The position numbers and the translations under genes are program-made. From the NCBI GenBank assembly GCA_030263635.1, contig SZPI01000024.1:8406-72405 (forward strand): a stretch of 64,000 nucleotides of DNA, in the 5' to 3' direction. Source of the DNA: Flexicrinis sp001567485. Its GTDB lineage: Bacteria; Chloroflexota; Anaerolineae; Aggregatilineales; Phototrophicaceae. Below are positions 43,621-52,188 of this stretch, in pieces; position 1 is the first letter of the stretch, and each line of letters starts with the position of its first letter. Under the pieces are notes generated by a model, which was given only the letters and a program-made list of their open reading frames with translations, ran no database searches and had not been told where the DNA came from.

Positions 43621-44556
43621 TCAGTCGGCAGCAAGGCTTTCATCATACGTGGCTGTCAGGCCGAACCGTTCGAGCCGCCGGCGGTACTGCGCCAGCACGC
43701 GGCCCCCGTGATCGTTGAAATGGCCCTTGACCTGCGAGTCGTCGAGGATAGCAGTGCTCTCAGCGGACTTGGCGGCGGCGGCAAAGCGGGCCATCTTACG
43801 GCGGCGCTCCCATCCCTCCAACCAGTCACCGAGCCGTCCGCCGAGCACCCATTCGACCACGTGCTTGATCCATCGCTCGGCACGGTTAAGCCGCGCCATC
43901 TCACCCGCGTGCAGCGGATAGCGGGCGTTCGGCATGTGTTCGAACGTCCAGCCGTTGGCGTCGCGCAGACGGTCGTAAACCTCGCGCCCGAACAGCGGCG
44001 TCATCTGCGCCACTTCATGCGCGATGTATAAGGTGCGGCGGGTCTGCGTAAGGCGATCCTCTGCCAGCACGTAATTCGGACAGATTTCGTGACCGCGCAG
44101 GCGCACCCATCGCACCACGACGATGCTCAACAGGCGCGCAAGCCATACCCGTCCGGGCTTGGTGACGATCAAGTAGTCGAAGTCGTCGTGCAGGCTGGAG
44201 GGGTTATGCATCGTCAGCGCGCCGGTCAGGCCGACCATGCGCACGAACGGCAGACGAGCGAGCGTCCGGCCAAACCGTTCGGCATACGGCCACAAGGCCT
44301 GCGTGGTGCGCTCGCGTTCGACGCGCAGGCGTTCGAGGGCCGTCCGGTCAGCCAGCATGATCCACCCGCCGCAGTACGCCAACGACCCGATCAGCGTCGG
44401 AGACGTCGACAGCGCGTACTCGACCGCCGCCAAATCCACCGTCGTGTGATGCATCAGAAAATGATGGAGTTCACGCACTGACAGCGCGTAGTCGAAGATG
44501 TCGGCATACAGCACAGTCCGCAGAATCGCCGCCTCAAGCGTATGAGTCTCGCGCAC
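43621..44556 (-). CDS. Nucleotidyltransferase-like protein
   Basis: This is a 311-residue protein. An N-terminal helical domain (TLEAAILRTVLYADIFDYAL, winged-helix-like) precedes a polymerase-beta-type pattern: RMVGLTGALTMHNPSSLHDDFDYLIV, where the G-S/A motif and the DDFD acidic pair match minimal nucleotidyltransferases. A long basic C-terminal helix region follows. The GTG start has AGGACAGG upstream. The target is unknown. It is divergent from the hydrolase at 44606, with only 49 bases between. Confidence 0.6.
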   Translation of the reverse strand: MRETHTLEAAILRTVLYADIFDYALSVRELHHFLMHHTTVDLAAVEYALSTSPTLIGSLAYCGGWIMLADRTALERLRVERERTTQALWPYAERFGRTLARLPFVRMVGLTGALTMHNPSSLHDDFDYLIVTKPGRVWLARLLSIVVVRWVRLRGHEICPNYVLAEDRLTQTRRTLYIAHEVAQMTPLFGREVYDRLRDANGWTFEHMPNARYPLHAGEMARLNRAERWIKHVVEWVLGGRLGDWLEGWERRRKMARFAAAAKSAESTAILDDSQVKGHFNDHGGRVLAQYRRRLERFGLTATYDESLAAD

Positions 44557-44605
44557 AACGTCAACCTGTCCTCACTCTCGCGGTATTATAAACGTCATCG
44601 GGTTT

Positions 44606-45301
44606 ATGTCGCTCGTATGGGTGTGGATGACATCGGCGCAGGGGCCGGAAAGCGTCTTGATCGAGCGTGAGAGCGCCGATGGCGTGGTGCTTGTGGGCGA
44701 TCTGTACCTGCCGGATGAGATCGAAGAATCGGGCGCGCCGACCGTTCTGCTGATGCACATGTATCGGGGGCGGCGCGGCGACTGGGGGCCGTTGATCGGG
44801 CCGCTGATCAACGCGGGCTATGCCGTGCTGAACGTCGATCTGCGCGGCCACGGCGACTCTGGCGGTCAGCGCGACTGGGTACTTGCTACGCAGGATGTCG
44901 CGGACTGGTTCGCATGGCTCAAGGAACAGCCGTCAATCGACGCGACGCGGCTGGGCGTGGTCGGGGCCAGCATCGGCTCGAACCTCGCGCTGATCGGGTG
45001 CGCCGCCGAACCGGCATGCCTGACCGCTGTCGCGCTTTCGCCGGGGCTGGATTACGCCGGGCTGATGCCGGAAGAGTCGCTGGCACAGGACATGACGGAG
45101 CAATCCGCCCTGCTTGTCACCAGCCGCGGCGATCGAGAGAGTACAGCCGCCGTCCGCCAAATGGTGACGACCGCCGATACCGAATTGGGCGTGCGCATCT
45201 TGCAAGGGAACGCGCACGGCACGCTGATGTTCACGCGGCGCGAGTTCACCGTCGTGCCGTTGATCCTCTACTGGCTCGATGCCGAAATGGCGGCGAGGTG
45301 A
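44606..45301 (+). CDS. Alpha/beta hydrolase, possibly exported
   Basis: This is a 231-residue protein. The nucleophile elbow is VVGASIGSNLAL (G-A-S-I-G), the oxyanion region VLLMHMYRGRRGDW, the acid probably Asp in LLVTSRGDRES, and the catalytic His in LQGNAHGTLMF. DLRGHGDSGG is typical of dienelactone-hydrolase-like esterases. The first 12 residues (MSLVWVWMTSAQG) look like a truncated export signal, so the real start could lie slightly upstream (a TATTAT box at 44582 limits this). Substrate unknown. Confidence 0.8.
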   Translation: MSLVWVWMTSAQGPESVLIERESADGVVLVGDLYLPDEIEESGAPTVLLMHMYRGRRGDWGPLIGPLINAGYAVLNVDLRGHGDSGGQRDWVLATQDVADWFAWLKEQPSIDATRLGVVGASIGSNLALIGCAAEPACLTAVALSPGLDYAGLMPEESLAQDMTEQSALLVTSRGDRESTAAVRQMVTTADTELGVRILQGNAHGTLMFTRREFTVVPLILYWLDAEMAAR

Positions 45302-45385
45302 GGTTCTTTCGAGTTAGGGCGTGATTCTGTGCAGTGTGCGACGGAGTCTGGAGACCCCTTGTTGAGGCGGCAGAGGATTCCGCGA

Positions 45386-45405
45386 GGGCGCAATGCATTG
45401 CGCCC
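45386..45405. repeat. 20-bp perfect palindrome GGGCGCAATGCATTGCGCCC
   Basis: This is a perfect dyad. A 24-bp near-perfect version with the same CAATGCATTG centre is at 54243-54266, also in a gap between convergent genes. Confidence 0.7.
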
Positions 45406-45433
45406 CTACCGCATCGCCCGGTGTGTTCGCGGT

Positions 45434-45567
45434 TGCTCTGTGTCCTCTGTGGTTCAATCGGTTTGCCCCTCACTCAGCACTCGTCACTGGGAGAATCCCT
45501 CACGCCCGCCCCCTCTCTCCCGACCTGCGGTACTCCCGTTGGTCGTCGGGGAGAGGGGAGAACGATG
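45434..45567 (+). repeat. Composite intergenic element, copy III
   Basis: It has the same module order as 10229-10343 and 10436-10559. The hairpin here has a longer loop (CTCTCTCCCGACC...GGTCGTCGGGGAGAG), giving a second nested stem. Confidence 0.65.
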
Positions 45568-45615
45568 GGCGTGGTGATGGTGGAGCGTGATGGGCGAGCC
45601 GACGGGCCGTTCCGC

Positions 45616-46635
45616 TCACATCAGCAGCGCGTCGGCGTCGGGCAAGTTGATCCCGGTGACCGCTGCGATCAGGGCGGTCGCTGCCGCAGCCGGCTCGCGC
45701 ATCGACAGCATAAACGGCGAATGACCGGCCTTGTCGGAATTGAGCCGCTGACGCGCCTCGTGCGAGACGCTCATCAACCAGCGCACAGCCGCCACCACCT
45801 CGAAGTACGCGAGTTCGGCCACCGGCCCACCCGTAACGCGTTCGTATTCGGCCAGCACGTCGTCGCGTAGATCGCCCAGCCCCTCACGTTCGAGGCTCTG
45901 AAGCGTCGACGCCACATCGAAGCGCGCGTCGCTGATCTGCCACGCCCAGTCGATCACATGCGGCACGCCCGCCGGAGTCATCAGCACGTTCCACGGGTGG
46001 TAGTTGCGATGCGTCACGACCGGCTGCGTGCATGGGACACGATCACGGTTGGCGTGCAGCCAGTCGATCACGGGCAAAAACTCAGCCTGTCGGCGCTTGT
46101 CGGCGAGGCCGCGCATGACGTGAATCTCGCGGTTGATCAGCGCCAGCGGAGTCATCGCGCTCAGCGTCTTGACCAGCACCTGCGGGCCGCGTTCGTGCAG
46201 ATCGACCAGCAGGCCGACGAACTGCGCGATGAGCGCGTGCCGCTGCGCCGGGTCGGCCGCCTTGAGCAGATCGGCCAGCGCCGTGCCTTCGACGTATTCC
46301 ATGATGACGAACGGCCGTCCCAGCGGCTGCGGGTCGATCTCGACCAGCATCACGCCTGGCGTCGGATATCGCGCTGCGCGCAGATTGAACAGCGCGTGCC
46401 GTTCCTTCATCGCGCGGTCGATGCCCTCGGCGTCGTTGGCGTAGGTCTTGAGGACGAGCCGCTGTACGCTGCGCTGGCCCGCTTCGACGTAGCTCAGCCT
46501 GAACGCATAGACGCCCGTCATCCAGCGCCCGCCGACCTTGCGAAAGTCCTCGACCTTCACGTCGGTATAGACGCCGGGCTGGGCGGCAAGATAGTCGGTG
46601 AGTTGGTGTTGTAGATTGTTCAGTAGAATGTTCAT
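45616..46635 (-). CDS. APH-fold protein with altered catalytic motif
   Basis: This is a 339-residue aminoglycoside/choline-kinase-fold protein. The N-lobe has LVLKTYANDAE (Lys) and the hinge FVIMEYVEGTALADLL. The expected HGDxHxxN catalytic loop reads THRNYHPWNVLM, with Asn (codon AAC) where the catalytic Asp should be. The metal-binding HVIDWAW is intact. It may be a pseudokinase, a kinase with shifted chemistry, or carry a point mutation or sequencing error (GAC to AAC is one base). Neighbours give no clue to substrate. Confidence 0.75.
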   Translation of the reverse strand: MNILLNNLQHQLTDYLAAQPGVYTDVKVEDFRKVGGRWMTGVYAFRLSYVEAGQRSVQRLVLKTYANDAEGIDRAMKERHALFNLRAARYPTPGVMLVEIDPQPLGRPFVIMEYVEGTALADLLKAADPAQRHALIAQFVGLLVDLHERGPQVLVKTLSAMTPLALINREIHVMRGLADKRRQAEFLPVIDWLHANRDRVPCTQPVVTHRNYHPWNVLMTPAGVPHVIDWAWQISDARFDVASTLQSLEREGLGDLRDDVLAEYERVTGGPVAELAYFEVVAAVRWLMSVSHEARQRLNSDKAGHSPFMLSMREPAAAATALIAAVTGINLPDADALLM

Positions 46636-47043
46636 CGCTCACTGCGCATTCGTATGATCCGCCCCGCATTCTAGCAGGTCGTGTCCAGCAGCACTGTGTA
46701 CGGTGTCTTTGGCGGGGGCGAATTGAGTCGTTCGATCTATCTCTGATCGGCATGGGCCGCGTTGTCTTACCCCTGACGGCCACGGTGTTCGCGCAGTTGA
46801 GGCCGCCGGCTTTGTGCGTGTTGACGATCAGCGCCGGCCGCGCCTCATGCAGTGTAGATAATCGGGTGCAGACGATTTGGCGAACTATCACAAAAAACAG
46901 GGAGGGTCTTGATAGCAGTCCACAAAAACACCGGTCAAAGTTGGGACGGCATTACGGATTTGCCATCTGCGCTGACCCTCTAAACTCGCTCCTGTCACGC
47001 CGCACCATCTGTGACTGCCACTTTCAGCAGGAGGAGGTTCCAG
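46636..47043. other. Long upstream region of the ammonium transporter
   Basis: I see no gene here. A TAGATAAT box at about 46855 could be a -10 element, giving an mRNA leader of about 180 bases. No sigma-54 (-24/-12) pattern and no known riboswitch was recognised. Confidence 0.35.
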
Positions 47044-48507
47044 ATGCGTTTCCGTTCTTCACTTTGGCGCCGTGTACTGGTCATTGGTATCGCCGCCCTG
47101 ATCCTCGCCGCATTCGGCATCACCGCGTCCGCGCAGGACGATGTCCAAATGGCAACTCAGGCGTCGGTCGATACGGCATGGGTGCTGGCGACCGGGTTTC
47201 TCGTATTCTTCATGCAGTGCGGCTTCGCTATGCTTGAGACCGGCCTGATTCGGCAGACCGGCGCCGTCAACGCGCTGCTTGAGAACTTCATCGACGCCGG
47301 GGTGACCGCGGTGGCGTTTTGGGCCGTGGGCTTCGGGATCGCCTTCGGGACATCGGTGGGCGGACTGTTCGGCGCCAGCAATTTCTTCCTCAGCGATGCC
47401 ATCATCGTCGCCGATGGTTCGGTCAGTTTCGCCAAATTCGCGGCGTATCCCAACCTTGACGTGCTTACCCTGTTCTTCTTCCAATTCGCCTTCGCCGCGA
47501 CCGCCAGCACCATCACCACCGGCGCGATGGCCGAACGCACCGATTTTGTCGGCGATCTCATCTACAGCGCCGTCATGGGCGCCATCAGCTACCCGATCAT
47601 CGTCCATTGGGTGTGGGGCGGCGGCTGGCTGGCGCAGCTGGGTTTCCACGACTTCGCCGGCAGCACGGTGGTGCATACCGTCGGCGGCATCACGGCGATT
47701 GTCGGGGCGTGGATGTTGGGGCCGCGCAAGTTCCGCGTCGGCAGAAACGGTGAGTGGAAGCCTCAGCCGCCCGCCCACAACCTCGGTCTGGCGACAATCG
47801 GCACGATGATCCTGTGGTTCGGCTGGTACGGTTTCAACCCCGGCTCGACGCTCGGCACGGGCAACACCGGGCTGATCGGGTTGATTACGCTAAACACGAC
47901 GCTCGGCGCGGCAGGCGGCACGCTCGTCTGTATGCTGCTCCAGTACGCCCGCAGCAAGAAATGGAACCTCGTCTACACGCTGAACGGATCGCTCGCGGGT
48001 CTCGTGGCGGTCACTGCCGGCTGCGCGTTCATCAGTCCCGCTGCTGCGCTCTTCATCGGGGCGGTGGCCGGCGCCCTCGTGATCTACGCGGCCGACGCGA
48101 TCGAACGCCTGCGCATCGACGACCCGGTCGGCGCGTTCGCGGTACACGGCGCATGCGGCATTTGGGGAACGCTTGCCGTCGGCCTATTCGGAATGCCCGG
48201 CCTCACTTACGGCGTCGAAGCAGCGATCCATGGCGGCCTGTTCTACGGAGGCGGCGTATCGCTGCTCGGTATTCAGGCGGTTGGCTCATTGGCTACCATT
48301 CTGTTTACCGGTGTGTTCGCGCTTGTCATGTTCGGCGCGCTGAAGGCGTTCGGCCACCTGCGCGCCAACACGAAGGCCGACACAATCGGGATCGACCTCT
48401 ACGAACACGGCACGGCCGTCTGGCCGGATTTGCTGCCTGTCCCCGCCGACGAGGCCCCGGCGGCCGCGAGCGCCAGCCCGGCGATCGCCCCGGCCGTCGG
48501 CGACTAG
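47044..48507 (+). CDS. amt: Ammonium transporter, Amt/MEP/Rh family
   Basis: This is a 487-residue channel. The ATG at 47044 has a very strong AGGAGGAGG site. A cleavable signal peptide (ending ITASAQ) precedes eleven helices. Landmarks are FFMQCGFAMLETG, FIDAGVTAVAFWAVGF, and the twin-His pore residues in STVVHTVGGI and AVHGACGIWGTLAVG. The cytosolic tail has the IGIDLYEHGTAVWP motif used for GlnK contact, then an Ala/Pro-rich end. No glnK/glnB gene is adjacent. It ends at a hairpin terminator. Confidence 0.97.
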   Translation: MRFRSSLWRRVLVIGIAALILAAFGITASAQDDVQMATQASVDTAWVLATGFLVFFMQCGFAMLETGLIRQTGAVNALLENFIDAGVTAVAFWAVGFGIAFGTSVGGLFGASNFFLSDAIIVADGSVSFAKFAAYPNLDVLTLFFFQFAFAATASTITTGAMAERTDFVGDLIYSAVMGAISYPIIVHWVWGGGWLAQLGFHDFAGSTVVHTVGGITAIVGAWMLGPRKFRVGRNGEWKPQPPAHNLGLATIGTMILWFGWYGFNPGSTLGTGNTGLIGLITLNTTLGAAGGTLVCMLLQYARSKKWNLVYTLNGSLAGLVAVTAGCAFISPAAALFIGAVAGALVIYAADAIERLRIDDPVGAFAVHGACGIWGTLAVGLFGMPGLTYGVEAAIHGGLFYGGGVSLLGIQAVGSLATILFTGVFALVMFGALKAFGHLRANTKADTIGIDLYEHGTAVWPDLLPVPADEAPAAASASPAIAPAVGD

Positions 48508-48532
48508 CGTTACGCTCACTCAGCACAGCAGG

Positions 48533-48566
48533 GAAGCCCGCCAGCGTGTGGGCTTCTTTGTGTTTC
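48533..48566 (+). terminator. Intrinsic terminator of amt
   Basis: GAAGCCC (48533-48539) pairs with GGGCTTC (48550-48556), followed by TTTGTGTTTCC. It lies 26 bases after the stop codon of the ammonium transporter. Confidence 0.65.
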
Positions 48567-48621
48567 CTTCGTCCCACCGCCGGTCATGGTAGAGTGAGAC
48601 CAAAGGGCGGAGATCGTTACG

Positions 48622-48838
48622 ATAACGGAGGCAATCATCACCCAAGACTCAGACGCGTTCGGCGGTACGCCTGTATTCTGAGATGCGTGGGTTCCGGTCA
48701 AAACGCTGTTCGATTATCTTGCCGCCGGCGACTCAATCGACGCGTTCACCCGACGATTTCCCGACAGTTACGCGTGGTCAAGTGATCGAGTTTCTTCAGC
48801 GTGTCGAGTTTGCGGCCGTACATGAAAGTACTCCTCGA
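48622..48838 (+). pseudogene. Decayed DUF433 antitoxin
   Basis: Reading from 48622 gives TEAIITQDSDAFGGTPVF, a stop (TGA, 48679-48681), then DAWVPVKTLFDYLAAGDSID and AFTRRFPD. After a frame change near 48764-48769 it continues VTRGQVIEFLQRVEF. This follows the DUF433 pattern (GGTPVF-R-xxVPVxTLFDYLxxG...FPxVxxxQVxxFL). Three lesions are visible: the start codon is ATA, the expected CGA (Arg) is TGA, and a frameshift precedes the last helix. The protein would have been a small DNA-binding antitoxin. Confidence 0.75.
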
Positions 48839-48959
48839 CGAACCTCTACCATCCAAACTCAAGACTGCACTACCCTTGATGACGGGTGTCGAACGGATCC
48901 TCACCTCCATCCAACCGGGGCAAGTCGTGGTTGTCACCACCGACACCCATACGGACTGA
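48822..48959 (+). pseudogene. Internally deleted DUF5615 PIN-like toxin
   Basis: An ATG at 48822 opens 45 codons: MKVLLDEPLPSKLK, the usual N-terminus of DUF5615 PIN-like proteins, joined directly to TALPLMTGVERILTSIQPGQ and VVVV, which resembles their C-terminus. About 60 central residues, including the remaining acidic active-site residues, are missing. It directly follows and overlaps the DUF433 remnant, the usual antitoxin-toxin order. Confidence 0.7.
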
Positions 48960-49175
48960 CTGAAGCCGCTCCCCCGATCATCCGCATTCAAAAACTTGTG
49001 ATATACTGTGAAAATCTTTGACGCGACGCCTCAAATCGAGGCTGTATCCCATCGGCCATTCACGTTGTACGGGATATCCGACGACGTTTGACGAAGTGAC
49101 TTCTATCGCACATTCAACACTGGAGTAGAAAGGACATTCTGCCCGCCGCTTCAATGCGCCGGGCCGTTCCGGGTT
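48960..49175 (+). promoter_or_regulatory. Promoter and leader of RNase J gene
   Basis: A TATACT box at 49002-49007 (after ACTTGTGA) may be the -10 element, giving a leader of about 160 bases with a GCCTC-AAATC-GAGGC hairpin at about 49028-49042. No -35 box is clear. Confidence 0.35.
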
Positions 49176-50882
49176 ATGGCAAAATCACATACCAGCACGC
49201 AGCCGAAACTGCGCATCGTTCCGCTTGGCGGATTGGGCGAGATCGGCAAGAACATGACCGTGTTCGAACTCGGCAATGATGCCATCGTTGTCGACACGGG
49301 CTTGATGTTCCCCGCCAACGATATGTTGGGCGTGGACTACATCATTCCGGACTTCCGCTATCTACAGGAGCGCAAAGACCTCAAAATCCACGCTTTCCTG
49401 TACACCCACGGCCACGAGGATCACACCGGCGCCGTGACGCACGTCATCAATGCGTTTCAGGGCGTGCCGATCTATGCCACGCCGCTGACCGCCGGCCTCC
49501 TCAGCAACAAGCTCAAAGAAGCCCGCCTCACCCAGATGACGACGGTGCACACGTTCAACGCGGGCGACACGCTCAAGGTCGGGCCGTTCACCGTCGACAG
49601 CTTCCACGTCAACCACAGCATCCCGCAGTGTGTCGGCTTCGGCATTCACACGCCGTGGGGCGTCATCGTTCACACCGGTGACTACAAATTCGACAATACG
49701 CCGGTCGACGGCCAGCCCGCCGACTATGCGCGCATCGCCGCGTTTCAATCGGTCGTGCCGCACAACGCCACCCACCCCGACACGGCGCGCGGCGTCGTTC
49801 TGCTGATGGCCGACAGCACCAACGCCGACCGGCCCGGATGGACGCCATCCGAGGCCGTCATCGACGGCGCGCTCGACAAGGTCTTCCGCGAGGCCAAGGG
49901 GCGCATCATGGTCGCCACCTTCGCCTCGCTGATCAGCCGCGTGCAGCAGGTCGCCAACACCGCCATACGCTACGGGCGCAAGCTCGCCATCGCGGGCTAC
50001 AGCATGAACGAGAATATCAAGATCGCGCGCAGCCTCGGCATCTTGAAAGCACCCGACAGCCTGTTCGTGGACGTGCAGCGCATCGACAGCCTGCCCGACG
50101 ATCAGGTGGTCGTGATGGTCACGGGCGCGCAGGGTGAGCCGTCGGCGGTGCTGGCGCGCCTCGCTAACGGCAGCCATCGTTCGCTCGAAATCGAGGACGG
50201 CGACACGGTCGTGCTGTCCTCGCACCCGATCCCCGGCAACGAGGAGATGGTGTATCGCACCATCAACCAGTTGATCCGGCGCGGCGCGAACGTCATCTAT
50301 GATCCGGTTCTGCCTGTCCATGTGTCCGGCCACGGCAGCCAAGACGAGATGCGCCTGATGATTAACCTCGTCAAGCCGCGCCACTTCATGCCCGTTCACG
50401 GTGAGCTGCGCCATCTGCGCGCGCACGCCAAGCTGGCGACTGAGGCCGGCATCCCCGACTCGAATGTGTTCGTGTGCGAAAACGGGCAGGTGATCGAGAT
50501 CAGCGACAAGGGCGTGCGCCGCGCCGAACGGGTGCCGGGCGGTTACGTGTTCGTGGACGGCAGCGGTGTCGGCGATGTCGGCCGCGCGGTCATCCGCGAC
50601 CGCGAAATCCTCTCCCGTGATGGGTTCCTCGTGGTCTTTGTCAACGTCGACCGCCAGAACGGCACGATGGTAGGCGATCCCGACATCGTCAGCCGCGGCT
50701 TCGCCTACGAGGCGAACGACCCCGACCTCGCGCGTCAGATCAAGGCGGTCGTGGCGGACACGCTCGCCGCTGGTCGCATGAACGGCCGCCGTCAATCGCT
50801 GCTGGAGGAGAACCTGTCCAAGGTGCTCTACAGCGAGACCCGCCGCCGCCCCATGGTGATGAGCGTCATCCACGAGCAGTAG
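49176..50882 (+). CDS. rnj: Ribonuclease J
   Basis: This is a 568-residue metallo-beta-lactamase/beta-CASP ribonuclease of typical RNase J length. VPLGGLGEIGKNMTVFE opens the protein. The zinc motif is YTHGHEDHTGAV, other ligands lie in HVNHSIPQ and HTGDYKFD, and the beta-CASP domain has MADSTNADRPGWTPSE and SSHPIPGNEEMV. RPVHVSGHGS appears as LPVHVSGHGSQDE, with FMPVHGELRHL after it. It performs 5'-3' exo- and endonucleolytic RNA decay and maturation. Confidence 0.97.
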   Translation: MAKSHTSTQPKLRIVPLGGLGEIGKNMTVFELGNDAIVVDTGLMFPANDMLGVDYIIPDFRYLQERKDLKIHAFLYTHGHEDHTGAVTHVINAFQGVPIYATPLTAGLLSNKLKEARLTQMTTVHTFNAGDTLKVGPFTVDSFHVNHSIPQCVGFGIHTPWGVIVHTGDYKFDNTPVDGQPADYARIAAFQSVVPHNATHPDTARGVVLLMADSTNADRPGWTPSEAVIDGALDKVFREAKGRIMVATFASLISRVQQVANTAIRYGRKLAIAGYSMNENIKIARSLGILKAPDSLFVDVQRIDSLPDDQVVVMVTGAQGEPSAVLARLANGSHRSLEIEDGDTVVLSSHPIPGNEEMVYRTINQLIRRGANVIYDPVLPVHVSGHGSQDEMRLMINLVKPRHFMPVHGELRHLRAHAKLATEAGIPDSNVFVCENGQVIEISDKGVRRAERVPGGYVFVDGSGVGDVGRAVIRDREILSRDGFLVVFVNVDRQNGTMVGDPDIVSRGFAYEANDPDLARQIKAVVADTLAAGRMNGRRQSLLEENLSKVLYSETRRRPMVMSVIHEQ

Positions 50883-50920
50883 CCGGGACGCCGCCAGAGA
50901 CCACATCGCAGCCATACAGC

Positions 50921-50946
50921 AAGGGCCGGCATGAACACCGGCCCTT
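50921..50946 (+). terminator. Bidirectional terminator-like hairpin
   Basis: AAGGGCCGG (50921-50929) pairs with CCGGCCCTT (50938-50946), a 9-bp stem with an 8-base loop between the convergent RNase J and SGNH genes. It has only a short T-rich end. Confidence 0.6.
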
Positions 50947-50958
50947 GTTCGTCATGCC

Positions 50959-52149
50959 TCAACAGCCGTCCTTGATCGCTTCGGCGATGACCTGCGCGGC
51001 GAGGTCGTGCCCGGCCTGATTCCAGTGCGTGTCATACGGGTAGTACAGCAGGCGTTCCTCGGCGGCCGCCGCTTCAAACGCCGGCGTCAGGTCGATCAGC
51101 CGCCAGCCCGCGCGTTCGGCCAGCAGCGCCGCGATCAGGTCGCGGTGCGCGTACAGCGAGTCGAAGTAAGCGGCCTCGTCCTCGACCGGGGCGGGGGCGA
51201 ACGTCAGCGTACCGCCCGGTGATGTCACGACGCGCTGGTTGGCCGCGTTCACGAACTGGCGGTCGCCTTCGACGATATACCGCGCGTACACCCGTTCTTT
51301 CGGTGGGATGAACACGACCGCGCGGCAGGTCTCCGGCGGCAGCGCGGCGTCGAAGGCATCCAGCGCGGCGCGCACCACGTCGGCGTTGCGGCTGGATGCG
51401 GCGTCCGGGGGCGTCTGCTGCCACCACGCGTAGTAACTCACGAACGCCAAGTCGTAGTAACTGCCGCCGATGATGACCGGCAGGGGCTGGTTATAGCGCG
51501 GCGCGCCGGACTCGTCGGGCGGGGCGGTCGGCGTAGGGGACGGCGGACGCAGCCGGTCGAACAGCGCGCGCCATGCCGCGACCGGACTGCGCGCGTCGAT
51601 ACGCGGCCCGCGCACCGCATCGCCGAGATCGTTGCCGCTGAAATATCCCCACAGCACCCACTGGCGCGGCTCGGCGGCGGCGAACTCCCCCGCGACCTGC
51701 GCAACCTCGACCGGCCCATAGGCGCGGTAGCCGTAGTTACGCACGCCGACCCCAAGCGCGTCCGCCAGCCCGTCGCTATATGGCCGTTCGACGTTGAACC
51801 CCTCGGTGAAGGAATCCCCGAACACGGCGACCGGATACGCCCCGTGCGGCTCGGCGGGAAGCCGGAAGCCGGCGGTGTCCCACGCGATGCGAAACGCGGC
51901 GTAGGGCGCATCATCGGCGGGCGGGCGCACTTGGCCGGGCAGCGCGGCGAACACGTCCCCGTCGCTCGGACGCCACGTCACGTCCATCGTCCGATTCGCG
52001 GTCGTACGTGTGACCCACTGTGTCGGGCCGATCAGCATGTCGGGCAGCAGCATCAAGGCGGCGGTGAGCAGGGCAAGCGCGCACATGGCGCCGCCGGCGC
52101 TGAGCAGCAAGGGCACGAGCCATCTACGGCGAGGATGTTGTTCGGTCAT
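50959..52149 (-). CDS. Membrane-anchored SGNH/GDSL-type hydrolase (AlgX/AlgJ-like)
   Basis: This is a 396-residue protein. One membrane helix is at about residues 12-36 (VPLLLSAGGAMCALALLTAA). The SGNH block I Ser is in VAVFGDSFTEGFNVE, an Asn in GYFSGNDLGD, and the catalytic Asp-His in YYPYDTHWNQAGHDLA. That DTHWN motif is typical of alginate-acetylation (AlgX/AlgJ) and related cell-envelope polysaccharide O-acyl enzymes. The ATG at 52149 is used; upstream codons overlap the divergent gene. A Pro/Thr-rich loop (PPSPTPTAPPDESG) interrupts the domain. Confidence 0.8.
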   Translation of the reverse strand: MTEQHPRRRWLVPLLLSAGGAMCALALLTAALMLLPDMLIGPTQWVTRTTANRTMDVTWRPSDGDVFAALPGQVRPPADDAPYAAFRIAWDTAGFRLPAEPHGAYPVAVFGDSFTEGFNVERPYSDGLADALGVGVRNYGYRAYGPVEVAQVAGEFAAAEPRQWVLWGYFSGNDLGDAVRGPRIDARSPVAAWRALFDRLRPPSPTPTAPPDESGAPRYNQPLPVIIGGSYYDLAFVSYYAWWQQTPPDAASSRNADVVRAALDAFDAALPPETCRAVVFIPPKERVYARYIVEGDRQFVNAANQRVVTSPGGTLTFAPAPVEDEAAYFDSLYAHRDLIAALLAERAGWRLIDLTPAFEAAAAEERLLYYPYDTHWNQAGHDLAAQVIAEAIKDGC

Positions 52150-52188
52150 GGTATACTTGCGGGCCAGCGTACGACACGGATTATCAGC

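Larger units (their letters stand above)
45302..45615. repeat. Repeat-filled gap between convergent genes
   Basis: There is no gene. It contains the perfect palindrome GGGCGCAATGCATTGCGCCC (45386-45405) and composite element copy III (45434-45567). Confidence 0.7.

Noticed and set aside
48683..49021. A 112-codon open frame on the plus strand
   Set aside because: It is the second frame of the decayed DUF433 antitoxin followed by an out-of-frame reading of the toxin remnant; the family match crosses the frameshift.
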